A DNA stretch of 32,165 nt, taken from assembly GCA_023417315.1 (NCBI GenBank), contig JAEZFW010000061.1:1-32165 (forward strand). Reading direction: 5' to 3'. The stretch is from Pseudomonadota bacterium. Lineage in GTDB: Bacteria; Pseudomonadota; Gammaproteobacteria; Steroidobacterales; Steroidobacteraceae. The notes under the pieces were generated by a model. It was not told the origin of the DNA. It saw only the letters and a list, made by a program, of their open reading frames with translations, and ran no database searches. This document shows, one piece after another, positions 8,618-16,701 of this stretch (positions are counted from its first letter, which is position 1; each line of letters begins with the position of its first letter). The translations under genes were made by a program, and so were the position numbers.

Positions 8618-11600
8618 TTACTTCTTCGGGAACGCGCGCAGCGTGTAGTAGGCATCAAGAGAGTCAGGTGCGTTTGCTTCGAAGAGCATCTTCGCGTTCA
8701 GCTTTGCGTGATACACGCGTGCGGTCTGTTGTGGATGCACGTTCTTTTGCTCGAGCGAGGACAACGCAATCGAGATGCTCTTGCGGTCGCGACTGATCGT
8801 TACTCCGTTGCAGCTTTCAGCTTGGAAGCCGAGCTCGTCCGAGCCGTAGTCCGGCGCGTCTCGATATGTCCATGACTCGAGCGTGAGCGCGGCGAGCAGA
8901 CTCTCGTTCGACACGTTCGCTGCGAGCGGCTGGGTGAGATCGATCTTGAAGCCGGTCGTCGTTGCGCTCATCGACTTGATCTGCGGCGCGATCGTCTTAC
9001 CGTCCCAACGAGCGTGCTGCAAGCTCGCGACCTTTCCTCCTTTCGCTTGCCAGCCGCGCCCGGTTTGTCCGAGCAGCAGACTGCCGTCGCGCAAGAAGAG
9101 CGGACGCATCACACCCGATTCCAAGCCCTCGAAGAATGGCATCACGCTGCCTTGCTCGATGTCGCCGACTTTCTCGATGACGACGCGCAGCAGATTGGAT
9201 TGCGTTTGATCGCCGATCAGCATCTGACCGGCGAACGGACCGAACGTCGGCGCGGCGATCCACGCTGGATTGCCTGGTGAGTTCGCAACTCGGTTGTGCG
9301 GGAACAGAATCGCCGCCTGCTCCTTGCGCGCGATGACTTGCTCCCACTGAATTTCAGGCGATGCAGGCGTCATGCCTGGCAGGTCCACGAGCCCGGCCGG
9401 GTGGCCGTAGAAGCCATTCTTCTTCACCTCATACATTTTCGATGTGCCGACGAAATCGCCCTGATTGTCGGTGTACCAAAGCCGTCCGTCCGGGCTCACG
9501 CCCAGGCTCGCCGGACTGCGCAGCCCACTGGCGAGCAAATCGAACTTGCCATTCGGCTTCACGCAGACGGCCCAACCGTTGAAGCCACCGAAGGTGCCCA
9601 TCACGTTGCCGCCTGCCGTGTACAAGCCTTCGCTGCCGTGCGCGAGATTCAACGCGAAGCAGTAATCGCCGCCGCGCGTTCGCACGGGTCCGTGCATATA
9701 GGTGTGGTAGTTGCTGTGAAACGAGTGCGCGTCGAACAGCGTCTCGTAGCGATCGGCTCGTCCATCGCCGTTGATGTCGCTGATGCGCGTGAGCTCCGCT
9801 TTCTGGCCTGCGACGACGACTAGACCTTTGTCGTCCTCGACCACGACCCCGAGACTGTCGAACAAACCTTCTGCAAACAAACTCCATTCGCCTTGTCGGA
9901 GCCGCCAGATGCCTGCAGTGCGCGTCGCAACGACGACCGTGTCGTCCTTGCTCAAGGCAAGGCCGAGCGCTTCGAACAACTGATCGCGCCCGTAGTTATC
10001 CTTCGGCGCATAGTAGTTCTCGATGCTGTACCCGGCCGGAAGCTTCGCCGTGGCCTCAGCCTTCACGAGCGGCGCGGGGCTGAAGGTGTACTTCGAAGGT
10101 CCTGGACGCCATGCCTTCTCCGCAAGAACGGCCTTACCGCGCAACGTTGCGTTCAGCTTGCCTGCCGGGAGATTCCATCGATCCTGCGCGAGGGTTCCTG
10201 CGCTGACCGTCGCACCTTGGAAGAAGTGGGGATTAATTGCAAAACTCTGCGGCGCCGTCAGCGTACCGGTGAGCGACACCACAACGTCGCCGCGATCTGA
10301 GATCGACGTGACGATCTCCAGGGTGTTCTGCCCCACGCGATACTTGAACGCAGGATTCGCGACCTTGTCGCGCGAGTCACGCGAGTAGCCGAGAAACTGC
10401 GCATCGACCTCCGCGATTCGATCGAGCTGATCGCGTGTGTCGTTCAGTGCGGCACGCATCGTAGCCGTATCGCCGAACTTCGCCTCCTTGAAGGAGAAGT
10501 CGATCAGCCCACCTTGCTGGTTCAGCGGCGCAACCAAGTACTCCTTGTCGCCGAAGCCGATCTCGCGACTTTCGTACCCGAGCGCGAGACCTCTGCCACC
10601 GCGATTGGTGAGCTCGCCGCTCATATCGAGGAAGCCGCCCTGCCAAATCTTCACGACGGCGAGCACGCGCGGATCGAAGGTGTAGTTCACTCCATTCGGG
10701 TGGCCCACATGAATGCTGCGTCCCGATGTACCGGGCAACGGACCTCGTTGCAATCGCACTTCATCGCCCACCAACCATTGCAGACCGTCAGCGAGTGGAT
10801 CGTACGGCGGTGTCGGGGCGAGCGTTGCGAGCCTGATCGCCGGACCGCGCGCACTCGGCTCATTGAGTGTCGCAAGATAATCCCCGATGGCATCGATCTG
10901 CGCATCGCTCAGCACTTCTTTAGTGAACGGCGGCATGACGGGCAGAAACGCTTCACCACGTTTCGGACCGCTCTCTGCAATGGCGAGCTCCTCTGACGGT
11001 GAGCGAATGGAACGATGCAAGTACTCGCGGCCTGCTTTCACCTGGAAGCGATGCCCTTCGCCTTCGATGACTTCGCGGGCGCGCGGTTCCGCTTGAAACA
11101 ATCCAAAGAGGTTCGGCCCTGATGTCACCGAGGTGTCGTTCTGATGGACCGAATGACACGCCTCGCAGCCGACGGAATTGAAAGTCTCCTTGCCGAGTGC
11201 CACGGTATCGATGAGCGTTTTTTCGTTCGTCTCACCGCCCGAAGTCGCAGGTGGCGTCACTTGCGAGAAGTCCGCCGCTTGGTGAACGGCGTTGCGAATC
11301 TTGAAAGGACCCTGCTTTACGGTGAGGAAAGTCGGACCGCGATGATCCTCGTTATCCCAGCGCGCACCAGGCGAGGCGCCTTCGAATATCAAGTTGCGCT
11401 CGACGCGGGATCCATTGCGCACCTCGAGGGCGAAGGCGTTCTGCAGCTTGTTGAATCCGGCGTCGAATCGTGGCCCCCGAAACTTGAGCTCGAACGATTG
11501 CCAATCGCCGTTGCCCTCGAGGGCGAACACATAGCGCCCTTGGACGTGGAGCATCGCGCTCGAGCCGCGCGGCGCGTGGAATTCCAAGCTCGTGACGCTA

Positions 11601-11797
11601 TCGGCATACACGCCGTGGGTCACCAACATGCTCGTGGGCGACGGAGTCTCGAGGCTGATTGCATTGTCGGCGGCCGTCCATTCGGCTTTGGTACGGAAGG
11701 CGCCAAATGGGTCACCTTGAGCCGATACGAGCGATACGTGCGCAAGCAGAGCCAGAGCCAGCGCGATCGATTGGTGGTGTCGTTTGAATCTCGTCAT
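8618..11797 (-). CDS. Secreted cytochrome c / beta-propeller protein (DUF6797-like, PVC-type)
   Basis: A 1059-residue periplasmic or secreted redox protein. Residues 1-26 are a signal peptide (IALALALLAHVSLVSA). Residues 30-180 resemble a lectin-like/DUF1080-type beta-sandwich. A class I cytochrome c domain follows (about 195-315): heme motif CEACH at 211-215, and VMPPF with Met288 as probable axial ligand. A beta-rich middle leads to a six-bladed-like propeller (about 590-920) with motifs such as DINGDGRADRYETLFD, SPDGRLWYTDNQGDF and GQMLIGDQTQSN. The C-terminal 130 residues form another beta domain. This mosaic is one I associate with large Planctomycetes and Verrucomicrobia dehydrogenase-like proteins; the substrate is unknown. 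The ATG at 11797 is preceded by GAGAGG; a longer open frame upstream lacks a signal peptide and overlaps the next gene. It follows the DUF4153 gene by 79 bases on the same strand. Confidence 0.88.
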   Translation of the reverse strand: MTRFKRHHQSIALALALLAHVSLVSAQGDPFGAFRTKAEWTAADNAISLETPSPTSMLVTHGVYADSVTSLEFHAPRGSSAMLHVQGRYVFALEGNGDWQSFELKFRGPRFDAGFNKLQNAFALEVRNGSRVERNLIFEGASPGARWDNEDHRGPTFLTVKQGPFKIRNAVHQAADFSQVTPPATSGGETNEKTLIDTVALGKETFNSVGCEACHSVHQNDTSVTSGPNLFGLFQAEPRAREVIEGEGHRFQVKAGREYLHRSIRSPSEELAIAESGPKRGEAFLPVMPPFTKEVLSDAQIDAIGDYLATLNEPSARGPAIRLATLAPTPPYDPLADGLQWLVGDEVRLQRGPLPGTSGRSIHVGHPNGVNYTFDPRVLAVVKIWQGGFLDMSGELTNRGGRGLALGYESREIGFGDKEYLVAPLNQQGGLIDFSFKEAKFGDTATMRAALNDTRDQLDRIAEVDAQFLGYSRDSRDKVANPAFKYRVGQNTLEIVTSISDRGDVVVSLTGTLTAPQSFAINPHFFQGATVSAGTLAQDRWNLPAGKLNATLRGKAVLAEKAWRPGPSKYTFSPAPLVKAEATAKLPAGYSIENYYAPKDNYGRDQLFEALGLALSKDDTVVVATRTAGIWRLRQGEWSLFAEGLFDSLGVVVEDDKGLVVVAGQKAELTRISDINGDGRADRYETLFDAHSFHSNYHTYMHGPVRTRGGDYCFALNLAHGSEGLYTAGGNVMGTFGGFNGWAVCVKPNGKFDLLASGLRSPASLGVSPDGRLWYTDNQGDFVGTSKMYEVKKNGFYGHPAGLVDLPGMTPASPEIQWEQVIARKEQAAILFPHNRVANSPGNPAWIAAPTFGPFAGQMLIGDQTQSNLLRVVIEKVGDIEQGSVMPFFEGLESGVMRPLFLRDGSLLLGQTGRGWQAKGGKVASLQHARWDGKTIAPQIKSMSATTTGFKIDLTQPLAANVSNESLLAALTLESWTYRDAPDYGSDELGFQAESCNGVTISRDRKSISIALSSLEQKNVHPQQTARVYHAKLNAKMLFEANAPDSLDAYYTLRAFPKK

Positions 11798-11876
11798 GGG
11801 ATCCTCTCGTGGACCCCGTACACTACCCGAAAATCGATCTCGCCCAATAGCTCTCGACACTCCTTGTGACACCGAC

Positions 11877-13631
11877 CTAGTGTTCGCGCGAGAAGTGAAA
11901 CAGGTGAGAGCCGATCCGGAAGTTCTGCAAGGCAGGAGCTTCTGCCGATAAACCCTCTTCTCGCAGAGCGATGAGGAGATCTTCCTTCGGAACCGGCGAG
12001 ACGAATCGTCCGGCCCGCTTCCAGGTGCCGTCGGTGTTGGTATATGCGATAGCGTTGTAGCCCGAGATGACGACGAACTCATCCGTGCCGTCGCTGTTCA
12101 GATCGAGGAACGCCCCGATCAAGGCGCCGCTCTGTCGATAAACCCACGCCACGGATTGATCCGACATATCTGCTTTGATGCGCGCGAGAAGTGGCGATTC
12201 GATGTCGCGCCCGACAGGGTGCACGATCATTTCTTCGAGGCGAGGTTCCAGCGCGGGCAGCTCGGGCTCATGCCGGTGCTGTCGCTGCAAGGCTGCGGCA
12301 GCTGCACGACTTAGCTCCGCCGCACGAGGATGATCCTCGATCTTTGCGAGCTGCTCGAGTTTCCTTCTTCCGTATTCTCCCGCATCGAAGCGCAGATATT
12401 GAATGGGACTGTCGTATCGAAACTGATCGCTCGCAGGCGGCGCGAGCGCAAGTCGATACTGACTATTCGCAGCGATTCGATACGGGGAGAGTATCGGTGT
12501 CAGCGCGAGAGCGATGACGCCGATGAGGAACAAGCCCACTGCGACGTTCACGCGTGCGATGCCGCCCATCCATGGCGCTTTCCGCCTGGACGCGAGCGCA
12601 TAACCAACGCTATAGAGCACCGCTGCGGCCGCGACGATGCTGGCCCACACGCGCTCTACCGTGAAGCCATATCGCGCGATGCGCACGTAGAGCGCGTACG
12701 CTGCCGTTGCGGCGATGATCACCATGAGCGGGATGACCGAACGCAGACCAAACGCGATCGCAGGCGGATAGGGGCGTTCGACGGATCCGTCCCGATATGC
12801 AGCGTTGACGAGCAGCACCATGATTGCGACGAGCCACAGCAACCACGCCGCACTGATGATGCGGTCCCCCGATTCCAGCATTCCCGGCAACTTCACGACG
12901 AGCGTCACTGTGAAGAGCGCAAGGATCAGTGCTGCGATGAGGGCCAGCCACTTCAGAACACTCAGCAATTGCTCGAGGACGACGGCCGTTACACGTTGAA
13001 TCGAACCGATCAGGTGCAATGCGATCCCGAATACGATCGCGGTGACCGGATAGGCGAATATCGGCTCCTCGAATAGCTCCTCGAAGATCGGGATCTGCAA
13101 GAGATTGAACAGCTGCTGCCAAAGGAAGAGCAGACACCAGAATAGAACGGTGAACAGGAACGCCTCCGACAGCGTCTGCTTGTTCGTCCATGCGGTCGAA
13201 AAAAGAAACTGATAACGCGGACGCCAACGACCCTCGGCCAATCGTGCCTGCGCAAAGGGCATGGCCATGAGCCAAAGCACGAGGAGAGCGAACGCAAAGG
13301 GAATGAAGTGCGCCGAGGTAAGGAAGCGCTTGGCGGGCTGCTCGAATACGAAGCCGACATGCCAACCGAAGAAGAAGAGCATGCAGCCGAAACTCGCAAG
13401 GATGATCCATGTCGCGCGCTGGCGCACGTATGGCGCGAAGAACTGCAACGTCAACGGAACCAACCCGGCGGTGACATAGAATCCAAGCAACAATGGAAGG
13501 TCGCTCGCGGGCCAACTCGAATCGACGACGGAAGTGTGCAGCCAGTAGAGCGTCCAGCCCTGGATGACTGCGGCCAGCAGAATGACCGATAGCTCCCGCT
13601 CGGCGCTGAACCATTTCGCCTTGTCGGACAT
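11877..13631 (-). CDS. DUF4153 polytopic membrane protein
   Basis: A 584-residue inner-membrane protein of the DUF4153 family, function unknown. About ten or more hydrophobic spans cover residues 15-385, including the stretch RYGFTVERVWA that is characteristic of the family. The last 170 residues (from about 415) are hydrophilic, with a region (about 500-555) reading like a small beta domain (SDGTDEFVVISGYNAIAYTN). The ATG at 13631 has GGGAGTG nine bases upstream. The gene is divergent from the FtsX-like gene at 13814 (182 bases between) and is followed by the cytochrome/propeller gene, with which it may be co-transcribed. Confidence 0.88.
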   Translation of the reverse strand: MSDKAKWFSAERELSVILLAAVIQGWTLYWLHTSVVDSSWPASDLPLLLGFYVTAGLVPLTLQFFAPYVRQRATWIILASFGCMLFFFGWHVGFVFEQPAKRFLTSAHFIPFAFALLVLWLMAMPFAQARLAEGRWRPRYQFLFSTAWTNKQTLSEAFLFTVLFWCLLFLWQQLFNLLQIPIFEELFEEPIFAYPVTAIVFGIALHLIGSIQRVTAVVLEQLLSVLKWLALIAALILALFTVTLVVKLPGMLESGDRIISAAWLLWLVAIMVLLVNAAYRDGSVERPYPPAIAFGLRSVIPLMVIIAATAAYALYVRIARYGFTVERVWASIVAAAAVLYSVGYALASRRKAPWMGGIARVNVAVGLFLIGVIALALTPILSPYRIAANSQYRLALAPPASDQFRYDSPIQYLRFDAGEYGRRKLEQLAKIEDHPRAAELSRAAAAALQRQHRHEPELPALEPRLEEMIVHPVGRDIESPLLARIKADMSDQSVAWVYRQSGALIGAFLDLNSDGTDEFVVISGYNAIAYTNTDGTWKRAGRFVSPVPKEDLLIALREEGLSAEAPALQNFRIGSHLFHFSREH

Positions 13632-13813
13632 CGTGCACTCCCGCTCGAGGTTCTTGTGCGGCCGATTATCTACGAAAGATGCGGCAGCAGAATGATGAAT
13701 TGTGACGATCTCGCCAGAATGTCACCCTTCGTTCGGTGCGGACACTCGATGAGAGTTCTTGAGATGTGCTCCGCGACAGGTATATATGTGCTTCTCTTCG
13801 ACAGGAGACGCTC

Positions 13814-14227
13814 ATGAGCTACGCGCGTGATGACTTCATGGCTGTGGGAATGGGCATCCTGGTCGTGCTGTTTCTCTTGGCGGCCGGATTGGTGGCCGCT
13901 ACAAATGTTCTCTACCGAACGGGGCGGCTGGAACGTGAGGTGGCGACGCGACGTGTGTTGGGCGCACGACGTTCGCACATCGTCACGATGTTTCTCTTGG
14001 AGGGCATGTCAGGCGTGTTGGGCGGCGTGCTCGTCGGCGGTGTGCTCAGCGTGTGTGCTTTCATGCTGCTCCCAATGCACGCGTCGTTCACGAGCATCCT
14101 GATCAGCGTTCTAGCCCTGATGTCCGCGGGTGCCATCGGGAGTTGGTTCGCTGCACGACACGCGGCGAACACGCCGTTTCGGAAGAGCGGCCTGTTCTGT
14201 GCAGCACCAGACAGGCGCGGAGAATGA
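13814..14227 (+). CDS. Half-size FtsX-like membrane protein (truncated MacB-type permease domain)
   Basis: A 137-residue protein matching only the C-terminal FtsX domain of MacB-type ABC permeases. Span one is about residues 13-33, then the cytoplasmic loop signature REVATRRVLGARRSHIVTMF (about 43-62), then two more spans (64-88, 95-112). Full permeases of this class exceed 380 residues and carry a first span plus a large periplasmic domain, both absent here. Yet it has its own ATG and a strong AGGAG six bases upstream (13803-13807), which argues for a translated gene rather than pure debris. It could be a remnant of a longer gene or a partner of the permease at 14603. Confidence 0.75.
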   Translation: MSYARDDFMAVGMGILVVLFLLAAGLVAATNVLYRTGRLEREVATRRVLGARRSHIVTMFLLEGMSGVLGGVLVGGVLSVCAFMLLPMHASFTSILISVLALMSAGAIGSWFAARHAANTPFRKSGLFCAAPDRRGE

Positions 14228-14271
14228 GCGACTCTGGCCGTCGCGGCGGCATGTCATAAGGAGTCTCTATC

Positions 14272-14406
14272 GTGAAGAAAAACACGATCCAAATCGTGAT
14301 CACTTTGATCGTGCTACTCGTGCTCCTATGGTTCGTCATCGGTCCATGGATGTCCGCACCTACGCCGCAGGTGCCCGAAGCGCCGGAGCGCGTTGCCCCA
14401 AATTGA
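14272..14406 (+). CDS. 44-residue single-span membrane protein
   Basis: A short frame starting at GTG 14272 with an almost ideal AAGGAG (14258-14263) eight bases upstream. It encodes a basic start (MKKNTIQ), a single hydrophobic helix (IVITLIVLLVLLWFVIG, residues 8-24) and a Pro/Glu-rich tail (TPQVPEAPERVAPN). Topology would be N-in with a short periplasmic tail. It is 44 bases behind the half-size FtsX gene and 196 bases ahead of the MacB-type permease. I know no family for it; function unknown. The strong ribosome binding site and clean membrane-protein composition are the case for it. Confidence 0.6.
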   Translation: MKKNTIQIVITLIVLLVLLWFVIGPWMSAPTPQVPEAPERVAPN

Positions 14407-14602
14407 CGATGCGCCAGAGACGATCGCTCGAGCGCACGCAAGCACACTCGAGCGCAACCTTTTGCCGCGCCTCGCGGTCAGAATCGCTGTGCGGTTAGCG
14501 TCCAAGAGGTTGCTCAACTGCATATGACGGCAAAGTTGATCCCCGCTGAGCAGTAGCTTGCGAGCGAGGAATCGAGCCGATCGAAGCCAAGCCGGATACG
14601 GG

Positions 14603-15868
14603 ATGTTTCTCGATCTCGAAAAATGGCAGGAGATCTTCAAGACGCTGCGTCAGCACAAGCTGCGCACCGCGTTAACTGCGTTCGGCGTCTTTTGGGGCAT
14701 CTTCATGCTGACCGTCTTGCTCGGTGCCGGCAAAGGCCTCGAGAACGGAGTGAAGGTCGGCTTTCCACCCATTGCGAACTTTACTAACGTCTGGTCGCAA
14801 GGCACGACGCAGGTTCCTTACCAAGGTATGCCGATAGGGCGCGAAATCCTGTTTGCACCCGATGATGTCGGCGCGATCGCGCAGAACGTGGGCAGTGTGG
14901 GCTTCGTCAGGGGTCAGAACTCGATCGGAATCTGGGGAGGCACTCCACCCTATACCGTGCGCAAATCCAAGAGCGGCGCGTTCAGCGTCCGGGGCGGGTT
15001 CGAGAACATCGAAGGCATTCAGGGTCTGCGTATCGTTGAAGGACGGTCGATTAACGCGTTCGATGAGCAGGAGCGCCGCAAGGTGGCGTTGATCGGGCGA
15101 CGCGTCAAAGACCAGCTATTCGAGAACGGCGAACGTGCGCTCGGTGCAGACATCACCATCAACGGCATCAGCTTCACCATCATCGGCGTATTCGCATCGA
15201 TGGAACGGGGCAACGAGCAGCAGGAAGAAGAGCGCATCTATCTGCCCAACGACACCCTGCGATATGCATTCAACCAGGTCGGCTGGGTCGATAACTTCAT
15301 CTTGGTGCCGAAAGCCGGGGTGCACGCACGTGTCGTCGAAGAGGATGTAAAGAGGTATCTCGCCTTGATCCACAAAGTGAGCCCAGAGGACAGGGGTGTG
15401 TTCCGCAGCTTCAACATGCAGGATCAATTCGACAAGGTGCAGGGCCTCTTCTTCGGCATCAAAGCCTTCAGCTGGATCGTCGCGATCGGCACCATCTTCG
15501 CGGGTGCGGTTGGTGTCGGGAACATCATGCTGATCGTCGTCACGGAACGAACTCGCGAAATCGGGCTACGCAAAGCATTGGGTGCAACGCCTGCCTCCAT
15601 CATCGGCATGATCATGCAGGAGTCGCTCTTTATCACGGCGATCGCCGGATACAGTGGGCTCGTCGTCGGCGCTTTGCTCATCGAAGGCATCGCGCAGATG
15701 CTCGAAGCGGCGGGCGGCAACGCTGGTTTCTTCGGCGCACCTGAAGTGGAGTTCCAAACCGCCCTAATGGCGCTGGCAGTGCTCGTCGCGGCAGGCGTGC
15801 TCGCATCAGTGTTGCCTGCTGCAAAGGCAGCTTCGGTGAATCCAATCACCGCGTTGCAGGACGAATAG
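14603..15868 (+). CDS. MacB/FtsX-type ABC transporter permease
   Basis: A 421-residue inner-membrane permease of the MacB_PCD plus FtsX architecture. Residues 1-15 precede the first span (about 22-42, LTAFGVFWGIFMLTVLLGAG). The periplasmic core domain is about 45-275. Three C-terminal spans follow (about 290-315, 345-370, 385-405), with the FtsX loop signature RTREIGLRKALGATPASIIG between the first two. The ATG at 14603 gives the expected short cytoplasmic N-terminus (MFLDLEKWQEIF); its ribosome binding site is weak (GGATACGG). Such permeases need a LolD/MacB-type ATPase and often a MacA-type adaptor, and neither is in the flanking sequence. It ends 151 bases before the sigma-54 promoter of the next operon. 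Confidence 0.92.
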   Translation: MFLDLEKWQEIFKTLRQHKLRTALTAFGVFWGIFMLTVLLGAGKGLENGVKVGFPPIANFTNVWSQGTTQVPYQGMPIGREILFAPDDVGAIAQNVGSVGFVRGQNSIGIWGGTPPYTVRKSKSGAFSVRGGFENIEGIQGLRIVEGRSINAFDEQERRKVALIGRRVKDQLFENGERALGADITINGISFTIIGVFASMERGNEQQEEERIYLPNDTLRYAFNQVGWVDNFILVPKAGVHARVVEEDVKRYLALIHKVSPEDRGVFRSFNMQDQFDKVQGLFFGIKAFSWIVAIGTIFAGAVGVGNIMLIVVTERTREIGLRKALGATPASIIGMIMQESLFITAIAGYSGLVVGALLIEGIAQMLEAAGGNAGFFGAPEVEFQTALMALAVLVAAGVLASVLPAAKAASVNPITALQDE

Positions 15869-15923
15869 CGCCGACCGCGTTCACATCGGTGGAGTTCACG
15901 TCACTCGAGAACAGTTAGCGGAC

Positions 15924-15947
15924 AGGTGTCCACTAAATTAGACACCT
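15924..15947. promoter_or_regulatory. Inverted repeat, candidate upstream activator site
   Basis: AGGTGTC (15924-15930) and its exact reverse complement GACACCT (15941-15947) flank an AT-rich 10-base spacer. The centre lies about 110 bases upstream of the start point predicted from the sigma-54 promoter at 16019-16035, a usual distance for a bacterial enhancer-binding protein. The likely binder is the NtrX-like activator encoded at the end of the operon; this is inference. Confidence 0.5.
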
Positions 15948-15979
15948 CCTCGTACCGCGAGTTGCTCTTCCCTCCAATC

Positions 15980-15990
15980 AAATCAGACAC
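15980..15990 (+). promoter_or_regulatory. Additional half-site similar to the candidate activator site
   Basis: AAATCAGACAC here differs by one base from AAATTAGACAC at 15935-15945, which includes the right arm of the inverted repeat. The two lie 45 bases apart on the same strand, close to a whole number of helical turns. It may be a second weaker contact for the same activator. Confidence 0.35.
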
Positions 15991-16018
15991 GTACGCAGCG
16001 GGCTCCTCCCGCGCGTCG

Positions 16019-16035
16019 CTGGCATGTGCCTTGCT
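16019..16035 (+). promoter_or_regulatory. Sigma-54 (-24/-12) promoter
   Basis: CTGGCATGTGCCTTGCT matches the consensus YTGGCACGNNNNTTGCW at all but one fixed position, with the invariant GG (16021-16022) and GC (16033-16034) ten bases apart as required. Transcription should begin near 16045-16047, giving a leader of about 43 bases before the ATG at 16089. The operon it would drive ends with a sigma-54 activator that has an intact GAFTGA motif, which supports the call. Confidence 0.75.
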
Positions 16036-16074
16036 CTATTGCTCGTGAGCTCGATCTCAACTCGAACAACTCAC

Positions 16075-16091
16075 GGGAGAGCACTGCGATG
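16075..16091 (+). promoter_or_regulatory. Ribosome binding site and start codon out of frame with the barrel gene
   Basis: GGGAGA (16075-16080) stands eight bases before ATG 16089, the best translation start ahead of the barrel gene. Read from this ATG the frame closes after six codons (ATG AAC TGC GAA CAT TTC TGA). One base further on, the frame reads LRTFLSALVTMGLVLMQADA then QAED, a normal signal peptide. A single missing base after ATGAA would explain both facts. Confidence 0.6.
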
Positions 16092-16117
16092 AACTGCGAA
16101 CATTTCTGAGCGCGCTG

Positions 16118-16630
16118 GTGACCATGGGTCTAGTGCTGATGCAGGCTGACGCGCAAGCCGAGGACTCTGGCTTCTTCGTTGGTCTCGGCGCTGGCGAAGT
16201 CAACGACAAGGTCGATGACTTCGATGCGAACGGTGTCGCTATCAAGCTGTTCGGCGGGTATGTCTTCAACAGGTACTTCGCCATTGAAGGCGCGTACATC
16301 GATGCCGGCGAACTGAAGGACACAGTCGACGGTGTGGATATAGCGGTCGAAAGCGATGGTATCGTCATTTCTGCACTCGGCAAGCTCCCGATCGGCGAAG
16401 CGCTCTCAGTCTTCGCAAAGTTGGGCTACACTTTCTACGACGAGAAAGTGAGCGCGCGGCAAGGGAGCTTGCGCTTCTCCGAGAACAACAGCGACGAAGA
16501 TCTCCTGTATGGCGCCGGTGCCGAACTCCTCCTTGGCCAGAAGATCCTGCTGCGAGCCGAGTACGAAGTCGTCGACGTTGCCAACGCCGACTTCAACATT
16601 CTGTCCGCGAGCGCGGCGTTCCGCTTTTGA
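16118..16630 (+). CDS. Small outer-membrane beta-barrel protein (possible start-site frameshift)
   Basis: At least 170 residues of an eight-strand outer-membrane barrel of the OMP_b-brl/OmpA-like type: repeated amphipathic strands (FFVGLGAGEVND, AIKLFGGYVFNRYFAIEGAYID, ALSVFAKLGYTFYD, ILLRAEYEVVDV) and a C-terminal Phe (SASAAFRF) as used for insertion by the BAM machinery. The annotated GTG at 16118 is simply the first in-frame start; it leaves half a signal peptide with no positive charge. The true start was probably ATG 16089, now one base out of frame, so the gene is either damaged in this strain or the read has a base missing. It is the first gene after the sigma-54 promoter and is followed after 71 bases by the Omp85-like gene. 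Confidence 0.75.
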   Translation: MTMGLVLMQADAQAEDSGFFVGLGAGEVNDKVDDFDANGVAIKLFGGYVFNRYFAIEGAYIDAGELKDTVDGVDIAVESDGIVISALGKLPIGEALSVFAKLGYTFYDEKVSARQGSLRFSENNSDEDLLYGAGAELLLGQKILLRAEYEVVDVANADFNILSASAAFRF

Positions 16631-16701
16631 AGCGAGCGCATCATGAGAAGAAAAATGCGCAGCGACGCAGTGAACGCGCTAGTGACCACGCAGAGAGCAC
16701 G

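Noticed and set aside
12330..13076. A 248-codon plus-strand frame opposite the DUF4153 gene
   Set aside because: Its composition (Arg, Asp, His, Cys) is that of an antisense shadow of membrane-protein codons.
12610..13638. A 342-codon minus-strand frame overlapping the DUF4153 gene
   Set aside because: It is the same strand in another frame, rich in Arg and His with no membrane spans, whereas the DUF4153 frame has clear spans, family motifs and a ribosome binding site.
14407..14602. Search for a missing ATPase fragment, RNA or gene between the small membrane protein and the permease
   Set aside because: The 196 bases contain no Walker motif, no supported frame and no clear hairpin.
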